Numbered from the stretch's first letter, positions 17,238 to 27,439 are shown. The stretch: 64,000 bases of DNA from Neochlamydia sp. AcF84 (GCF_011087585.1 NZ_VJOT01000061.1:1-64000), one strand, 5' to 3'. Made by a program: numbers and translations. Notes: generated by a model not told the origin, from the letters alone.

Positions 17238-19202
17238 TTACCAATGAAAAAAGCCGCCAAAAATACGACTTAGATCATTAATGGTCAAATATAGAAACAT
17301 GCCGATCAGGAGGATAGCAAAAGGTAAAACTAACTTTTCTAACATCTTAGAACTAATTTTTCTACCTGTCAGCATTTCCATAAAGGACATGACGATTGTT
17401 CCTCCATCTAAGACAGGAACGGGCAAGAGATTTAAGATTCCTAGATTAAGGCTAATCGCTCCTATCCAAAATAAAGCGTCTTGCATGCTAATCATCCAGC
17501 TATCATGCACCACTTGCACGATACCAATCGGGCCACTCATCCACTTAGGATTAAGCGCTCCGGTAAATAAAGCTTTTAGGGTACGCCAAATTTCATCGAA
17601 AACACTCATAAACATTTGAGTGGGGGCAGGATTATAATTAACTTTAGAATCTTGAGCGGCAGGGAGCCCAAGCATCAGCTCTTTTTCTTTAACAGTAAAA
17701 TGTTGCATAGCACGAGCCCTTAGCTCAGGATCTTCAACAGCTTCTATTTGCTTTTTTTCCTGAAGGGTTTCTGCTGCTAGCCATGCTTGCTTTTCAGGTG
17801 ATAAGAAAATTTGACTGCGAGTTTTAGGTTCAAGAGGATTTAAAAGAATAAATTCACCCGCTTGTTGCAAAGGATTTAAAGCAGCCATACTATCAATAAT
17901 CTTTTGTAAATCCTGCCAATGCAGCTTTTGATCAAAAGCCTTATCGGCCTCTTGCCAAGGAAGAGGAGTAGGAGCTTTAAGCTCTCTTTGTACGATGAGT
18001 GTTACTCTTTTTGATTGCAATTGTTGCAATAATTCAGCAGAACTCTTAATAGGAGTATTATGAATAGCAAGAATTTTATCGCCAGGCTGTAAAGCGGCTT
18101 CAAGGGATGAGAAAGGAACGGGAGGGAATGCTTCTTCTTCTTTTTCCTTATCGATAAATTTAAGAGAATTTTCTACTACGGCTTGATTAGTTAAATTGTA
18201 AGGTAGGACGTAAAGATCTTGTAATTTTAGGTGGCTTAAATCCACCGCATACTGCCAATCCGTTAACTCATCCTTCATATGGGCATCAAAACGTAACTCT
18301 TGCACAGGAATTCGAGGCGCTCTAGCTAAAAAGCGCTTATCCCCTCTTTGTACCACCAGTAAGACCCGATCATCATTCAGCATGCTACTAAGCTGCGTAG
18401 AGGAGAAAATCAATTCTCCATCTGCCCAGACAATACGATCGCCATATTGAATTTCACTTCCTTGTAAAGGCGAACCATCGGGTAAAGGATTTTCAGCTCC
18501 ATTAGGTAGCCTATCGTAAAGGATATAATTAGCCGGTTGGAGAATGCCAGTGGTCAAAATTCCTTTTTCCATAGCTGCAGGATGAGGATAAGTTTTTACC
18601 GTGAACTCAAAAGGAGTTTTCACGCCTGTGTCGTAGGCAACCTTTTTTCCTTGTACCTGGATGAGGTGGGCACCCATCATAGCCGCATACAGATGATCTT
18701 TAGAGCTTTGAAACTGCTTATTATCGTAAGAAATAAGCTCATCGCCAGGACGCACATTATGTTTATAAAGTTCTGATTTAGGATCTATCCAGCCAATTTT
18801 AGACGTGTACTCGCTAAAATTTTTGTACCTTCCTCCACTCACCCAAAGTAGGCAAAAAACAATAAATGCGAATAAAAGATTCACAAAAGGTCCCATAAAA
18901 GCTACTTTGACTCGCTCTATAGGACGTTTGCTAAAAAAGCTGTCGGGTGCTTCGTAAGAAGATTGATCTTTACCAAGGTCTTGGCCTGCAATCTTGACAT
19001 AGCCTCCAAAAAGGATCCAGCCAATCTGCCATTTAACTCCGTCGCGTATCCAAGAAAATATAGGCTTACCAAAACCGATAGCAAATGTTTCTACCCGCAT
19101 GCCTACTCTGCGGGCCATATAATAATGACCTAGCTCGTGAATAAAAATCAAAAAACTCAGTGCAAGAACAGCAAGTATAATGTACAAAAAGCTAAAGATC
19201 AT
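17238..19202 (-). CDS. rseP: Site-2 intramembrane zinc metalloprotease RseP
   Basis: A 654-residue member of the RseP/YaeL family. The zinc-binding HELGH motif lies in the first membrane segment (residues 22-26) and the second catalytic motif (LLPVPVLDGG) near residue 600 in the C-terminal membrane region. The intervening periplasmic part is long, with two PDZ-like modules (GDELISYD around 155 and GDKILAIHNTPI around 390). That length fits chlamydial homologues better than the 450-residue E. coli protein. The family cuts membrane-bound regulators within the bilayer; the substrate here is unknown. In Chlamydia, as I recall, this gene also neighbours dxr. Confidence 0.92.
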   Translation of the reverse strand: MIFSFLYIILAVLALSFLIFIHELGHYYMARRVGMRVETFAIGFGKPIFSWIRDGVKWQIGWILFGGYVKIAGQDLGKDQSSYEAPDSFFSKRPIERVKVAFMGPFVNLLFAFIVFCLLWVSGGRYKNFSEYTSKIGWIDPKSELYKHNVRPGDELISYDNKQFQSSKDHLYAAMMGAHLIQVQGKKVAYDTGVKTPFEFTVKTYPHPAAMEKGILTTGILQPANYILYDRLPNGAENPLPDGSPLQGSEIQYGDRIVWADGELIFSSTQLSSMLNDDRVLLVVQRGDKRFLARAPRIPVQELRFDAHMKDELTDWQYAVDLSHLKLQDLYVLPYNLTNQAVVENSLKFIDKEKEEEAFPPVPFSSLEAALQPGDKILAIHNTPIKSSAELLQQLQSKRVTLIVQRELKAPTPLPWQEADKAFDQKLHWQDLQKIIDSMAALNPLQQAGEFILLNPLEPKTRSQIFLSPEKQAWLAAETLQEKKQIEAVEDPELRARAMQHFTVKEKELMLGLPAAQDSKVNYNPAPTQMFMSVFDEIWRTLKALFTGALNPKWMSGPIGIVQVVHDSWMISMQDALFWIGAISLNLGILNLLPVPVLDGGTIVMSFMEMLTGRKISSKMLEKLVLPFAILLIGMFLYLTINDLSRIFGGFFHW

Positions 19203-19585
19203 GATCGATATAACCCTTTAATTTAACAAAAATGAATGATTAAGAAGACAGAAGTATGCCATAAAACAAAAGCTTTAGCAACACTAAAACTGCACGGCCA
19301 GCCTGGTAAAATCAGACGAATTAAAAGTTGATTTCTTTATACATCAGTCTCTTTTAAATTTTTAAGCTTTTATCGTTACTTAAAGTAGCCTAATTAGAAA
19401 TTAAAAATTAAGCTCTTAGTAATCGACCATAAAAAGCGCTAAGTGAAGAATTTAACGTTAGGCCTTTCGTAAAGCAACAAGAAGCTAAGGCACATAATAA
19501 AATTTATTTTACCTTTTCTTTTCCTAGAGAGGGCTTCGCAATCCTGGTTGGCCTCCTTTCATATAAAAAACCTATAAGTTTTGCT
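19203..19585. other. Gap between dxr and rseP
   Basis: About 380 bases on the transcribed minus strand between dxr and rseP. A GAAAGGAGG ribosome-site-like sequence near 19553-19562 is followed by no frame longer than a dozen codons. Nothing else is recognised. Confidence 0.45.
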
Positions 19586-20722
19586 TTAAGCCTTTTTAGC
19601 TTCCTCTCGCGCTATCTCATCGATAGCAAGAACATCTTCTAAAGTATTTACCTTGGATAGGGGATGGGCGCTCATCATTTTTTCCAATTTATTACTGATA
19701 TCTTGCCAGCCAATTTCCTTGTTTAGAAAGCGGCTAACTAAAGTCTCATTAGCAGCATTCATATAACAAGGTAAACTACCTCCCTGGCGTATAGCCTCAA
19801 ATGCAAGGCTCAAGCAACGAAATTTTTTAAAATCGGGAGGATAGAATTGAAATTCATGAATTCTTGTAAAATCAAATTTAGCCAACATCCCTACATGGCG
19901 TTCCGGATAAGTCATTGCATATTGAATGGGAACAATCATGTTAGGCTCTCCCATTTGTGCCATTATAGATCCATCTGTAAATTCGATCATGCTATGGATC
20001 AAACTTTGAGGGTGAATGACAACTTCGATTTGCTCCATAGGTATACTAAACAACCAATGTGCTTCTATTGCTTCTAATCCCTTATTCATTAATGTCGAGC
20101 AATCAATCGTCACTTTAGGGCCCATATTCCAAGTAGGATGAGCCAATGCTTGCTCAACACTTATTTGAGCTAGCTGCTCGCTAGACCAAGCACGAAAAGG
20201 GCCTCCTGAAGCAGTCAGAATCATGCGATAAATTTTTTTAGGATCTTCTCCATTTAAGCATTGGAAAAGAGCACTATGCTCACTATCAATAGGAAGTAGA
20301 TGCACGCCATTCTTTTTAATTAATGACATGATAAGCTCTCCACCCGAAACTAAAGATTCTTTATTAGCTAATCCTACGTTTTTACCTGCTTGGATAGCAG
20401 CTACTGTAGGAGCTAACCCTCTCGTCCCTGTCATCGCCGAAATGACCATTTCCGCCTTTCCATGCGTAGCTACCGCTTGCAGACCTTCAAGGCCTGTCAC
20501 CACTTCTACATGAGGAAGTTTTCTTTTTAGCTCCATCGCCATTTTTTCATCGTAGACACAGACGAGCTCGGGATGAAACTCCAAAGCTTGCTGCTCTAGC
20601 AAATCAATATTAGATTTAGCGGCAAGAGCTACTATTCGAAATTTATCTTTCAAATGTCTGGCTACTTTCAATGTATTTAGACCAATTGAGCCTGTACTGC
20701 CCAAAATTGAGAGATTTTTCAT
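19586..20722 (-). CDS. dxr: 1-deoxy-D-xylulose 5-phosphate reductoisomerase
   Basis: A 378-residue Dxr of the MEP isoprenoid pathway, which turns DXP into MEP with NADPH and a divalent metal. The ATG at 20722 is chosen: AAGGA lies just upstream and the protein then opens with the NADPH-binding LGSTGSIGLNTL. Further signatures are LANKESLVSGG, the metal-binding PIDSEHSALFQCL, TASGGPF and HPTWNMGPKVTID. A longer frame to 20800 adds 26 residues with no family match. It lies upstream of rseP on the same strand and diverges from rpsL. Confidence 0.94.
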   Translation of the reverse strand: MKNLSILGSTGSIGLNTLKVARHLKDKFRIVALAAKSNIDLLEQQALEFHPELVCVYDEKMAMELKRKLPHVEVVTGLEGLQAVATHGKAEMVISAMTGTRGLAPTVAAIQAGKNVGLANKESLVSGGELIMSLIKKNGVHLLPIDSEHSALFQCLNGEDPKKIYRMILTASGGPFRAWSSEQLAQISVEQALAHPTWNMGPKVTIDCSTLMNKGLEAIEAHWLFSIPMEQIEVVIHPQSLIHSMIEFTDGSIMAQMGEPNMIVPIQYAMTYPERHVGMLAKFDFTRIHEFQFYPPDFKKFRCLSLAFEAIRQGGSLPCYMNAANETLVSRFLNKEIGWQDISNKLEKMMSAHPLSKVNTLEDVLAIDEIAREEAKKA

Positions 20723-20829
20723 GCTATCCTTTGTATATGAAGGGGAAAGTATAGCTGAAAAATGAATAAAGTCAATGACAGGCAAGCAAACAGTAGACAC
20801 CTATCTAGTAAACGAGTGAACAAAACTTC

Positions 20830-20858
20830 TTTTCATAAAAGTAATTTTTTCCTATACT
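20830..20858 (+). promoter_or_regulatory. Promoter of rpsL operon
   Basis: TATACT (20853-20858) preceded at 17 bases by TTTTCA (20830-20835), 76 bases before the rpsL ATG. The -10 is good and the -35 fair, in the right place for the str operon. Confidence 0.5.
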
Positions 20859-20934
20859 ACCCCCCATAGCTTCTCAAAATCTATCTCATGAGAAGGGGCA
20901 CTTATCATTAATTAATAAGGAGAAAGGGAATCAC

Positions 20935-21306
20935 ATGCCCACAATTAACCAACTTGTACGGCAACCTCGTACACCTAAAAAAAGACGTAGCAAGTCTCCT
21001 GCTTTGCTGAAATGTCCACAAAGACGTGGCGTTTGCTTACAGGTAAAAACTAAAACACCTAAAAAGCCCAATTCAGCTCTTCGTAAAGTAGCATGGGTAC
21101 GTTTATCAACTGGCCAAGAAGTAATCGCCTATATTGGTGGTGAAGGTCATAATCTGCAAGAACATAGCATTGTACTTGTCCGTGGTGGCCGTGTAAAAGA
21201 CCTTCCAGGTGTACGTTATCATATCGTACGTGGAACATTAGACTGTGCAGCTGTACAGAATCGCAAAAAATCAAGATCGAAATATGGGGCAAAACGGCCC
21301 AAGTAA
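20935..21306 (+). CDS. rpsL: 30S ribosomal protein S12
   Basis: A 123-residue S12 of normal length. PTINQLVR opens the chain and [17 protein letters not shown] contains the Lys known from streptomycin-resistance sites; [17 protein letters not shown] follows and the C-terminus is basic. S12 lies at the decoding centre. AAGGAGAAAGGG precedes the ATG. First gene of the str operon; 188 bases separate it from rpsG. Confidence 0.97.
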   Translation: MPTINQLVRQPRTPKKRRSKSPALLKCPQRRGVCLQVKTKTPKKPNSALRKVAWVRLSTGQEVIAYIGGEGHNLQEHSIVLVRGGRVKDLPGVRYHIVRGTLDCAAVQNRKKSRSKYGAKRPK

Positions 21307-21494
21307 CGCTAGAATATTCTCAATGGATATTTTGGCCCGTGGTTCGCGCTCTATCAATATTAAAAAGAACGCCAATCACGCGCAGGCTTATTAGGATAAC
21401 TTTCCTAAAATCCAGGTGAAGCATTCGATCTTCGATAAAGGCAGAAGCTTTAAAACTGCCAAGTATAAAAAAATACATCAACGAAGAGGAAAAA

Positions 21495-21968
21495 ATGTCA
21501 AGAAGACGTAGAGCAGAAAAAAGACACATTGACCCTGAACCACTTTATGGCAGCACTTTGCTTGCTAAGTTTATCAATAGGGTGATGATCGGTGGAAACA
21601 AATCTGTGGCTCGCAGAATAGTATATAATGCTTTAGAAAAATTTGCCAAGCGCATCAAAGCAGACAACCCTTTAGAAGCTTTCGAGCAAGCTTTAGAAAA
21701 CGCTAAGCCCGCCTTAGAGGTTAAATCCCGGCGTATTGGTGGTGCTACCTATCAAGTACCTATTGAAATTCCTGCTAACCGCCGCATCGCAATGGCAATG
21801 GGATGGATTATCAATCACTCGCGCGCTAAAACCGGGCGCTCCATGGAAGAAGGTCTATCTACAGAGTTAGTTGATTGCTTCCATAATCAAGGTACCACCA
21901 TTAAAAAGAAAGACGACACCCATAGAATGGCTGAAGCTAACAAAGCTTTTGCTCATTATAAATGGTAA
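21495..21968 (+). CDS. rpsG: 30S ribosomal protein S7
   Basis: A 157-residue S7 of normal length with the SRRRRAEKR opening, the LAKFINRVMIGGNKS region, the GGATYQVP beta turn and the EEGLSTELVDCF segment. S7 starts assembly of the head of the small subunit. AAGAGGAAAAA precedes the ATG. It lies 18 bases before fusA. Confidence 0.97.
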   Translation: MSRRRRAEKRHIDPEPLYGSTLLAKFINRVMIGGNKSVARRIVYNALEKFAKRIKADNPLEAFEQALENAKPALEVKSRRIGGATYQVPIEIPANRRIAMAMGWIINHSRAKTGRSMEEGLSTELVDCFHNQGTTIKKKDDTHRMAEANKAFAHYKW

Positions 21969-21986
21969 CGAAGGAAAGAATTAATT

Positions 21987-24074
21987 ATGGCTAGACCTGA
22001 GAAAGAACACATTAAAAATGTACGTAATATTGGTATCATGGCTCACATTGATGCCGGTAAAACTACAACCACAGAAAGAATTCTGTATTATACCGGCCGT
22101 ACACACCGCATGGGTGAAGTGCACGAAGGCGCGGCTACCATGGACTGGATGGAGCAAGAGCAAGAACGTGGAATTACGATTACTTCCGCGGCAACCACAG
22201 TTTTCTGGAAAGAGTGCAAAATTAATATTATCGATACTCCTGGACACGTGGATTTTACCATTGAGGTTGAACGTTCCTTGCGAGTTTTAGATGGTTCAGT
22301 AGCTGTATTTTGCTCAGTTTCTGGAGTAGAACCTCAGTCTGAAACAGTATGGCGTCAAGCAGATAAATACGGTGTTCCACGAATTGCGTTTGTTAACAAG
22401 ATGGACCGTATTGGTGCGGACTTCTTCGATGCGATTAAAACCATGCGTGAAAAGCTTCATGCTAATGCTATCCCCGTTCACTGTCCTATTGGCGCAGAGT
22501 CGGAGTTCAAGGGTATGGTCGATCTAGTCTGTATGAGAGCTTTTTTCTTCCACGATGAAACCCTAGGGGCTGACTGGGAAGAGGCAGACATTCCTGCAGA
22601 TCTGCTGGAAAAATGCAAGCAATTACGTTCAGAGTTATTGGATGAACTAGCCACTATAGATGAAAATAATGAAGAATTCATGACAAAAGTTTTGGAAAAT
22701 CCCGACTCTTTAACAGTGGATGAAATCAATAAGGTTATCCGTAAAGGTGTATGTACAAACAAATTTACTCCGGTGCTATGCGGTTCTGCTTTCAAAAACA
22801 AAGGTGTGCAGCACCTGCTTGACGCAGTGGTTAACTGGATGCCATCTCCCCTTGACCGTGGCCAAATTAAAGCCCATGATCTTAAAACCAATGAAGATAT
22901 CTTCTTGAAGCCTGAAGATAATGCACCTTTTGCTGCCTTAGCTTTTAAGATTATGACAGACCCTTACGTGGGCCGTTTAACGTACATTCGTATTTATAGC
23001 GGTACATTAGTGAAAGGGATGAACTTAATCAACAGTACCAAAGATAGTAAAGAAAGAATCTCCCGTCTTTTAGAAATGCATGCCAACCAGCGTAAAGAGA
23101 AAGATGAATTTTATACAGGCGACATTGCAGCTTGTATTGGGCTAAAGAAAGCTAGCACAGGCGACACCATCTGTTCTCCTGAGCATCCTATCTTGCTCGA
23201 AAAAATGGAGTTTCCAGAATCTGTAATTTCTATGGCGATTGAACCGAAATCTAAAGGTGACCGTGAAAAGCTAGCTCAGGCTCTTTCTTCCTTATCCGAA
23301 GAAGATCCTACTTTCCGAGTTTACACTAACGAAGAAACGGGACAAACTATCATTGCGGGTATGGGCGAACTTCACCTTGAAATTTTGCACGATCGTATGA
23401 AGCGTGAATTCAACGTAGAAGCTAGCGTCGGTAAACCACAAGTTTCTTATAAGGAAACCATTACTTCGCCAGCTGCTAGCCAAACTAAGTTTGTTAAACA
23501 ATCCGGCGGCCGTGGTCAATATGCTCACGTCGAGCTAGAAATTGAACCAAACGAGAAAGGCAAGGGCAATGAAATTGTTAGCAAAATTGTAGGAGGATCG
23601 ATTCCCAGAGAATATATACCTCCGACAATTAAAGGGATTGAAGAAGGCCTTGCTACGGGTGTGCTTGCTGGATACAATCTAGTAGATGTTAAAGTCTCTA
23701 TTGTATTTGGTTCTTACCATGATGTCGACTCTAACGAGATGGCCTTTAAAATATGTGGTTCTATGGCTATTAAGGAGGCTGCTAAAAAAGGTAAGCCGAT
23801 TCTATTAGAGCCTATCATGAAAGTGGATGTGACTACTCCTGAACAATATATGGGCGATGTAATTGGCGATCTTAACCGCCGCCGTGGGCAGATTTTAGGT
23901 CAAGAAAACCATAAAGGCGCGGTCCTCATCCATGCTGAGGTTCCGCTTAGCGAAATGTTTGGTTACTCCACCTTGTTGCGCTCGTTATCCTCAGGACGTG
24001 CAACCTATGTAATGGAACCTAGCCACTTTGAAAAAGTGCCGGCAAAAATACAAGAAGAAATTATCAAGAAATAA
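21987..24074 (+). CDS. fusA: Translation elongation factor G
   Basis: A 695-residue EF-G. The G domain has [15 protein letters not shown] (P loop), [11 protein letters not shown] (switch I), DTPGHVDF and [10 protein letters not shown]; domain II has the expected beta-barrel, domain IV includes [16 protein letters not shown], and domain V ends the chain. It drives translocation with GTP. AAGGAAAGAATT precedes the ATG. It is followed by rpsJ after 13 bases rather than by tufA, an order also found, as I recall, in Chlamydia. Confidence 0.97.
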   Translation: MARPEKEHIKNVRNIGIMAHIDAGKTTTTERILYYTGRTHRMGEVHEGAATMDWMEQEQERGITITSAATTVFWKECKINIIDTPGHVDFTIEVERSLRVLDGSVAVFCSVSGVEPQSETVWRQADKYGVPRIAFVNKMDRIGADFFDAIKTMREKLHANAIPVHCPIGAESEFKGMVDLVCMRAFFFHDETLGADWEEADIPADLLEKCKQLRSELLDELATIDENNEEFMTKVLENPDSLTVDEINKVIRKGVCTNKFTPVLCGSAFKNKGVQHLLDAVVNWMPSPLDRGQIKAHDLKTNEDIFLKPEDNAPFAALAFKIMTDPYVGRLTYIRIYSGTLVKGMNLINSTKDSKERISRLLEMHANQRKEKDEFYTGDIAACIGLKKASTGDTICSPEHPILLEKMEFPESVISMAIEPKSKGDREKLAQALSSLSEEDPTFRVYTNEETGQTIIAGMGELHLEILHDRMKREFNVEASVGKPQVSYKETITSPAASQTKFVKQSGGRGQYAHVELEIEPNEKGKGNEIVSKIVGGSIPREYIPPTIKGIEEGLATGVLAGYNLVDVKVSIVFGSYHDVDSNEMAFKICGSMAIKEAAKKGKPILLEPIMKVDVTTPEQYMGDVIGDLNRRRGQILGQENHKGAVLIHAEVPLSEMFGYSTLLRSLSSGRATYVMEPSHFEKVPAKIQEEIIKK

Positions 24075-24087
24075 GGTTTATCATCCT

Positions 24088-24444
24088 ATGGCAAAACAAC
24101 AAGAGAAACAAATAAAGCAAGAAAAGGTGCACAAGCCGGCGCGTCAAAAGATTCGTATTAGGCTTAAAGGATACGACCAACGGATCCTCGACCGTTCTAC
24201 TGAAGATATCGTAGAAACAGCAAAGCGTACAGGTGCAGCAATAGCTGGTCCTATTCCTCTGCCCACACGTATTGTAAAATTTACTGTTTTGCGCTCACCT
24301 AACATTGACCGCAAATCGCGTGAACAATTTGAGATGCGCACGCACAAACGTCTTATTGACATCCTTAACCCCACCGGTAAAACTATCGACGCTCTTAAAA
24401 CGTTGACCTTACCAGCGGGCGTGGACATCAAAATTAAAGCGTAA
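24088..24444 (+). CDS. rpsJ: 30S ribosomal protein S10
   Basis: A 118-residue S10, slightly longer than the usual 103-105 because of a Lys/Gln-rich N-terminal extension. The ATG at 24088 is chosen since a longer frame overlaps fusA. Signatures are [21 protein letters not shown] and the [14 protein letters not shown] stretch. S10 lies in the head of the small subunit and also pairs with NusB in antitermination. It ends the operon, with a terminator after it. Confidence 0.95.
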   Translation: MAKQQEKQIKQEKVHKPARQKIRIRLKGYDQRILDRSTEDIVETAKRTGAAIAGPIPLPTRIVKFTVLRSPNIDRKSREQFEMRTHKRLIDILNPTGKTIDALKTLTLPAGVDIKIKA

Positions 24445-24454
24445 TTGTTTTTAT

Positions 24455-24498
24455 GCTGTAGAGCTTAAGCTTGGCCTAAGTTCTACAGCTTTTTTTTC
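24455..24498 (+). terminator. Terminator of rpsL-rpsG-fusA-rpsJ
   Basis: GCTGTAGAGCTTA (24455-24467) pairs with TAAGTTCTACAGC (24477-24489) with one G-T pair, followed by a run of nine Ts. It lies 10 bases after the rpsJ stop. Confidence 0.85.
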
Positions 24499-24787
24499 TC
24501 ATGTATAGTCTCTTATTTTCTTATGCAAAAAAACTGCCTAGACAGTCTCCATCCCCTAAGCTCATAAGCTTAGATTAGGCGAGCACTATAAAGACGCGTC
24601 TCTTCTCTACATTCTTGGTCCAATAAATAAAGTTTTTAGATTGATTTATTTAATCGTAGATAGAGGATTATCTTTAAGGAAGCTGCTTAAAAGCGTATAA
24701 GGCACATAAAAAATGTCTTTTTTATTCTATCAGCAAAGATCTTATTAGCTTTTCTTTTTGCTGCTGGGGCTTAAAGCAAAGCTTTAA
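24499..24787. other. Intergenic gap, nothing recognised
   Basis: About 290 bases between the terminator and the convergent rodA-lipoprotein genes. No frame with a ribosome site, repeat or hairpin is apparent. Confidence 0.4.
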
Positions 24788-25096
24788 CTAGTAGTAATTA
24801 AGAAATAAAGCCTGAGAATCACTTTTTAAGCTCTTAGAAATAACTTTTCCTTGAGATACATATAAGACATAAGATAGCTGATCTACGGCAGAAGAGGAAA
24901 GAGAAGTGCGCTGGATATAAATATACTCTTGAAGACCATTAGGCAGATTATTTACCGCATAGGGAGCGCCAAAGTGAGCCTCAATGGCTGTTATAGAAGT
25001 GCCAGGTGCTATTTCCTCAAAACCTGCAGTAGTCATTATAGGAGCCATGCATCCAGTTAAAAAAAGCAACAACAAATTTATGTAGATTTTTTCCAT
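24788..25096 (-). CDS. Small BamE/SmpA-like lipoprotein
   Basis: A 102-residue protein with a lipoprotein signal: a short hydrophobic stretch ending LFLTGC, where Cys16 would be lipidated. After it, IAPGTSITAIEAHFGAPY resembles the SmpA/BamE helix-turn pattern (G-x-x-x-x-x-V-x-x-x-x-G-x-P), followed by short beta strands (LQEYIYIQR, LSYVLYVSQGKVIS). BamE-type proteins support the outer membrane assembly complex; at this length the match is suggestive only. Its start overlaps the upstream gene by 19 bases, so it is translated from the rodA-linked transcript. Confidence 0.55.
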   Translation of the reverse strand: MEKIYINLLLLFLTGCMAPIMTTAGFEEIAPGTSITAIEAHFGAPYAVNNLPNGLQEYIYIQRTSLSSSAVDQLSYVLYVSQGKVISKSLKSDSQALFLNYY

Positions 25097-25527
25097 ATTT
25101 TTCCCTCTATGATGGTCCGATACTGATCGGAAGAGTTATATTCGGCACGCAACAAATAATCCCCATTTTCCTGCAGCTCATAAACTTCGAAACCTTCAAA
25201 GTCATTGCTTAGAGGGTATTCCCAGGCTATAATTTTAGCATCTATTACCCCTTTACCACTTACGCTTCCTATAAGCTCATTTTCCAACCTGACGCTAAAA
25301 GAAGCGGGAGCCATTTCGAAAAAGGTCAATTGATTAGACACCTGTTCATCTATCCCCAATATTTCTACAGACTGCTGGCAGATGTAACCTATCTTTTCCT
25401 TCTGCTTGTCTACTACCCATTTTGTATAAAAATGTAAGCTTTCAGGAGAAGTGCTAAAAGTTATTTTTCCCTCCCCGATCCAAACTCCTGGATGAAAAAT
25501 AAAATGATGGGTTTGGTAATTAGTCAT
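25078..25527 (-). CDS. Conserved-looking hypothetical protein after rodA
   Basis: A 149-residue soluble protein, mostly predicted beta strands with alternating polar and nonpolar residues (GEGKITFSTSPESLHFYTKWVV, GSVSGKGVIDAKIIAWEYP). It has no signal peptide or known catalytic motif; the fold could be a lipocalin-like barrel, a guess. Its ATG overlaps the rodA stop codon by one base and its end overlaps the lipoprotein gene, so the three are translationally coupled. This suggests a role around the cell envelope. Confidence 0.6.
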   Translation of the reverse strand: MTNYQTHHFIFHPGVWIGEGKITFSTSPESLHFYTKWVVDKQKEKIGYICQQSVEILGIDEQVSNQLTFFEMAPASFSVRLENELIGSVSGKGVIDAKIIAWEYPLSNDFEGFEVYELQENGDYLLRAEYNSSDQYRTIIEGKIWKKST

Positions 25528-26663
25528 TAAAACATGAACCTCCGACTATAGATACTTTGTAAAATTCCTAGGGCCATCATAGTAGATAAAGTAGAAGATC
25601 CTCCATATGTAACTAATACTAAAGGAACACCCGTAATGGGTAAAAAGCCACTCATCATACCAATGTTAACTAAAATGTGCATAGCCAGGTAAACTGTTAT
25701 CCCTGCTGATAATAATCTACCAAAATGATCTTTAGCCACTACTGATACTTGAAAGCTAAAATAGATTAAAGCATAAAAAAGCATAAGCATAAGAAGCAAG
25801 CCGATAAAGCCAAATTCTTCACCAAAAGCAGGAAAAACTGAATCCGTATAAGCAGCAGGAAGCCAACCACCGCTTGTATATTCGCTCTTTCTAAACCCTA
25901 CTCCCGTTAGTCCTCCTATGCCGATAGCAATAGAGGCACTTTTTTGATGATGAGTATAAGGATTGAGTCGATCAAACTGATAATCTTTTAAGATAAGACT
26001 TGCATAGGGTCTTAATTTTTCATGAGGAAGCACACCCAGAAAAATTAGGGCTACCACAATTAAGACTATAGAAGCTACAAAAGTCATCGCTTTAATTATC
26101 TGAGGATGCATATCTCCGAAGTAAAACATGACAAGAGTGATAGGAAAAAGAACTAGAGCCGTCCCTAGATCAGGTTGCTTAAGGATTAGAATAAAGGGAA
26201 TGCCTACAATAATCATGCTAAAGAAAGCTGTACGAAAAGAATGGGAATCTGTTTTGGTTCTTTCTAAAAACCAGCTCAAAGTGATGACTACGATCAGCTT
26301 AGCATATTCCGACGGTTGAAAGCTAATATTAAGAAATGGAAGGCGATACCAGCGATTGACCCGCGCAATTGAATCTGTAAAAAATAAGCCAACTAAAGAT
26401 AAGAGCACTAGGGCATATAAAATCCAGGCCAGCTCGCGCAATTTATTGTAATCAAAACCTGCAAAAAAAATAAAAACAAACCCTCCTATTATAAACCATT
26501 GAATTTGCTGCCTAACCATAGGTGTAATAAACCTTTCCTCTGTGATCTCTGCAGATCCTTCAAGAGAGTAGGCTGAGATGACAAGAAGGCTCATTACCAT
26601 TAATCCTAATATTATAGGAATAATGCGAAAATCTATACGAGAAAGGTATTGGTAGTTCCACAT
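25527..26663 (-). CDS. rodA: Peptidoglycan glycosyltransferase RodA (SEDS family)
   Basis: A 378-residue polytopic membrane protein with about ten hydrophobic helices and SEDS motifs: RWYRLPFLNISFQPSEYAKL, KQPDLGTALV, GIGGLTGVGF, DSVFPAFGEEFGFIG and the C-terminal NIGMMSGFLPITGVPLVLVTYGGSS. RodA polymerises lipid II with a class B penicillin-binding protein; in Chlamydiae it serves polarised division. Sequence context (IDFRIIPIILG start, no FtsW-like extension) favours RodA over FtsW. First gene of a three-gene minus-strand run, divergent from birA with 53 bases between. Confidence 0.88.
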   Translation of the reverse strand: MWNYQYLSRIDFRIIPIILGLMVMSLLVISAYSLEGSAEITEERFITPMVRQQIQWFIIGGFVFIFFAGFDYNKLRELAWILYALVLLSLVGLFFTDSIARVNRWYRLPFLNISFQPSEYAKLIVVITLSWFLERTKTDSHSFRTAFFSMIIVGIPFILILKQPDLGTALVLFPITLVMFYFGDMHPQIIKAMTFVASIVLIVVALIFLGVLPHEKLRPYASLILKDYQFDRLNPYTHHQKSASIAIGIGGLTGVGFRKSEYTSGGWLPAAYTDSVFPAFGEEFGFIGLLLMLMLFYALIYFSFQVSVVAKDHFGRLLSAGITVYLAMHILVNIGMMSGFLPITGVPLVLVTYGGSSTLSTMMALGILQSIYSRRFMF

Positions 26664-26670
26664 AAATTTT

Positions 26671-26699
26671 ATCTTAAGATAGAATATCAGCTATTCTAT
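26671..26699. promoter_or_regulatory. Palindromes in rodA-birA divergent promoter region
   Basis: The 53-base gap holds the perfect palindrome ATCTTAAGAT (26671-26680) and, overlapping its end, the inverted repeat ATAGAATA-TCAGC-TATTCTAT (26679-26699). Both divergent promoters must fit here, so these may be operator sites. TATTCT within the second could also serve as a -10. Confidence 0.4.
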
Positions 26700-26716
26700 A
26701 CGAGCACGTCCTTTAT

Positions 26717-27439
26717 ATGAAAATCAATTGTCTTTATTTTAATACTTTAGATTCTACAAACAGTTGGTCTAAAGAAAATTACAAAAATTTTGATCCTGCC
26801 TGCCTAACCCTTGTCTTTGCTGATCACCAAACGATGGGCCGAGGGCAATACCAGCGTCGCTGGCTCTCGCCTGCGGCTCAAAATATTTATGCTACCTTCA
26901 CATTTTTTGTAGATAGCAGACAAACGTTTATAGCTAATATTCCCCAAGTTTTAGCTTTAGCTGCTCTGAAAACACTAAAAGAGTTGCGCCTCCAACCTTG
27001 CTTGAAGTGGCCTAACGATATTTTAATAAACAAAAAAAAGATCGCTGGCATACTTTGTGAAACTATCATGGATAACTACCAAAGCGCTATCGTGCTGGGG
27101 ATTGGCATGAATGTTAATATGCCTTTAGAAATCACTAGCCAAATTGATCAACCAGCCACTTCGTTATTCATAGAAACAGAGCAAACTTTTAAAACCTCTC
27201 ACGTTCTAGATCTGCTAAAAAATAATTTCATGCCATTGCTTGATCTTTTTCTTGAAAAAGGGTTTCAGCCCTTGCTAGAGGATTTTAAACAAGGTATCCT
27301 CCATCAGCCAGGCGACATTATCCGTATCAACAAACACGAGGGCACATTTGAAGAGATTGATGAGCAGGGAGCTCTTGTGCTACGATTGCCAAACGGTCGC
27401 ATCCAAAGATTCTACGCGGGGGAACTTTTACTTCCTTGA
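26717..27439 (+). CDS. birA: Biotin--protein ligase
   Basis: A 240-residue ligase that attaches biotin to the carboxyl carrier protein of acetyl-CoA carboxylase. It has the biotinyl-AMP loop GRGQYQRRW (residues 41-49), LKWPNDILINKKKIAGIL around residue 98, and GIGMNVNMP, plus a short C-terminal SH3-like domain (GDIIRINKHEGTFEEIDEQGALVL). It lacks the N-terminal winged helix of E. coli BirA and so is unlikely to repress genes. In Chlamydia, as I recall, birA also lies beside rodA. Confidence 0.9.
   Translation: MKINCLYFNTLDSTNSWSKENYKNFDPACLTLVFADHQTMGRGQYQRRWLSPAAQNIYATFTFFVDSRQTFIANIPQVLALAALKTLKELRLQPCLKWPNDILINKKKIAGILCETIMDNYQSAIVLGIGMNVNMPLEITSQIDQPATSLFIETEQTFKTSHVLDLLKNNFMPLLDLFLEKGFQPLLEDFKQGILHQPGDIIRINKHEGTFEEIDEQGALVLRLPNGRIQRFYAGELLLP

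Noticed and set aside
20723-20800. 26-residue extension of Dxr
   Set aside because: Dxr proteins start right at the NADPH-binding glycine motif, and AAGGA precedes the ATG at 20722.
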